DNA of 6,508 nt from NCBI GenBank assembly GCA_028708945.1, contig JAQVXV010000006.1, forward strand, positions 75,772-82,279, given 5' to 3'. Shown here piece by piece: positions 6,079-6,508 of the stretch. Below the pieces are notes generated by a model. That model was not told the origin of the DNA. It worked only from the letters and a program-made list of their open reading frames with translations, and did not search any database. Source of the DNA: Bacilli bacterium (GTDB lineage Bacteria; Bacillota_I; Bacilli_A; RF39; UBA660). Both the position numbers and the translations under genes were made by a program. Position 1 is the first letter of the stretch, and each line of letters begins with the position of its first letter.

Positions 6079-6508
6079 AAAAAATTTTAGCGTTATTGCT
6101 TATTATTTTACCATTAACAGGTTGTTTTAAAAGAGACAGTATGGAAGATATCGATATTTATACATCTGTATATCCAATCGAATATATAATGAAAACTTTG
6201 TATGGTGATAATAGTAATGTCTATAGTATTTATCCAAACGGAATTATTATAGACGAATATACTTTAACAGATAAACAAATAAAAGATTATAGTAATTGTT
6301 CATTATTTGCATTTAATGGTTTAGGAAATGAAACTAAATATATTACTAATATGTTTGATTATAATAAAAATATTAAAATAATTGATACTACTTCTAGTAT
6401 GGAATATGAATATGGAATGGAAGAATTATGGTTAAATCCTTCAAATCTATTGATGATGGCCCAAAATATAAAAATGGGATTAAACGAATATATTACTAAT
6501 CATTATTT
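6075..6508 (+). CDS. TroA/ZnuA-like metal ABC transporter substrate-binding lipoprotein, partial and diverged
   Basis: The frame is open for 144 codons from TTG and runs off the right edge. A short signal peptide (K2-K3, hydrophobic 4-14) ends in lipobox LTGC, so Cys17 would be lipidated and the protein held on the outer face of the membrane. The mature part follows the TroA/ZnuA (cluster A-I) plan: [18 protein letters not shown] (28-45), a [13 protein letters not shown] segment (60-72), [10 protein letters not shown] (77-86) and [16 protein letters not shown] (117-132), equivalent to DPHxWLDPxxxxxMAxNI. Such proteins deliver Zn2+ or Mn2+ to an ABC permease. In this copy the first His ligand (DPHxYEPT) aligns with Asp60 and the second (DPHxWL) with Glu117, so the metal site is altered or lost. 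The later ligands lie beyond the window. Family by fold-wide resemblance is fairly sure; substrate is unknown. It is cotranscribed with and overlaps yidD; no permease is visible. Confidence 0.84.
   Translation, partial: MKKILALLLIILPLTGCFKRDSMEDIDIYTSVYPIEYIMKTLYGDNSNVYSIYPNGIIIDEYTLTDKQIKDYSNCSLFAFNGLGNETKYITNMFDYNKNIKIIDTTSSMEYEYGMEELWLNPSNLLMMAQNIKMGLNEYITNHY

Noticed and set aside
6141..6143. ATG at 6141 as start of the TroA-like gene
   Set aside because: It would remove the signal peptide and lipobox LTGC, and it has no good SD; the TTG at 6075 has GGAGTG at ideal distance.
1..6508. Reassignment of UGA to tryptophan (Mollicutes code)
   Set aside because: Tryptophan is encoded by TGG in the clear genes, no in-frame TGA interrupts them, and dnaB and yidD end at TGA at the expected family lengths.
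1..6508. CRISPR array, insertion sequence, tRNA, or phage or defence genes
   Set aside because: No regularly spaced repeats, terminal inverted repeats, transposase motifs or tRNA-like cloverleaf were seen; the A/T runs are base composition, not repeats.

Overview
The window is a very AT-rich stretch of a low-GC Bacillota chromosome. The DnaB/DnaI helicase-loading pair, strong GGAGG/GGTGAT-type ribosome binding sites and sigma-A-like promoters (TTGCAA-N17-TATAAT) all point there. UGA is a stop: dnaB, yidD and the frame after yidD all end sensibly with it, and tryptophan is written UGG. So this is not a code-4 Mollicute, although the base composition and compact spacing would suit an uncultured, reduced Bacilli lineage (RF39-, Erysipelotrichales- or Acholeplasma-like). 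That placement is an inference.

Layout. From the right, a 94-bp divergent promoter region (5763-5856) drives two transcripts. Leftward (minus strand) runs rnc (RNase III), then a 105-residue protein of unknown function one base after it, then a YebC/PmpR-family gene of the YeeN-like type, ending at an AT-rich terminator hairpin (4011-4037). The T-tract of that hairpin abuts the -35 box of a second leftward promoter, which drives dnaB (419 aa), dnaI (298 aa) and a long RNB-family exoribonuclease that leaves the window at its left edge. Rightward runs yidD (73 aa), translationally overlapping a TTG-started TroA/ZnuA-like lipoprotein that leaves the window at the right edge.

Functions. DnaB and DnaI work with DnaD to load the replicative helicase at the origin and at restart sites. 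RNase III and the RNB enzyme process and degrade RNA. YebC-family proteins have been described as regulators and ribosome-associated factors. YidD helps membrane protein insertion, and the TroA-like lipoprotein is predicted to sit on the outer face of the membrane.

Most notable points. The RNB enzyme has a long, apparently all-helical N-terminal half instead of cold-shock OB domains, and Thr310 replaces one of the four active-site aspartates. The TroA-like lipoprotein has Asp and Glu where the first two metal-binding histidines should be. The two divergent promoters are each placed so that the predicted transcript begins exactly at the Shine-Dalgarno sequence, giving two 9-nt leaders. I found no CRISPR array, mobile element, tRNA, rRNA or defence system.
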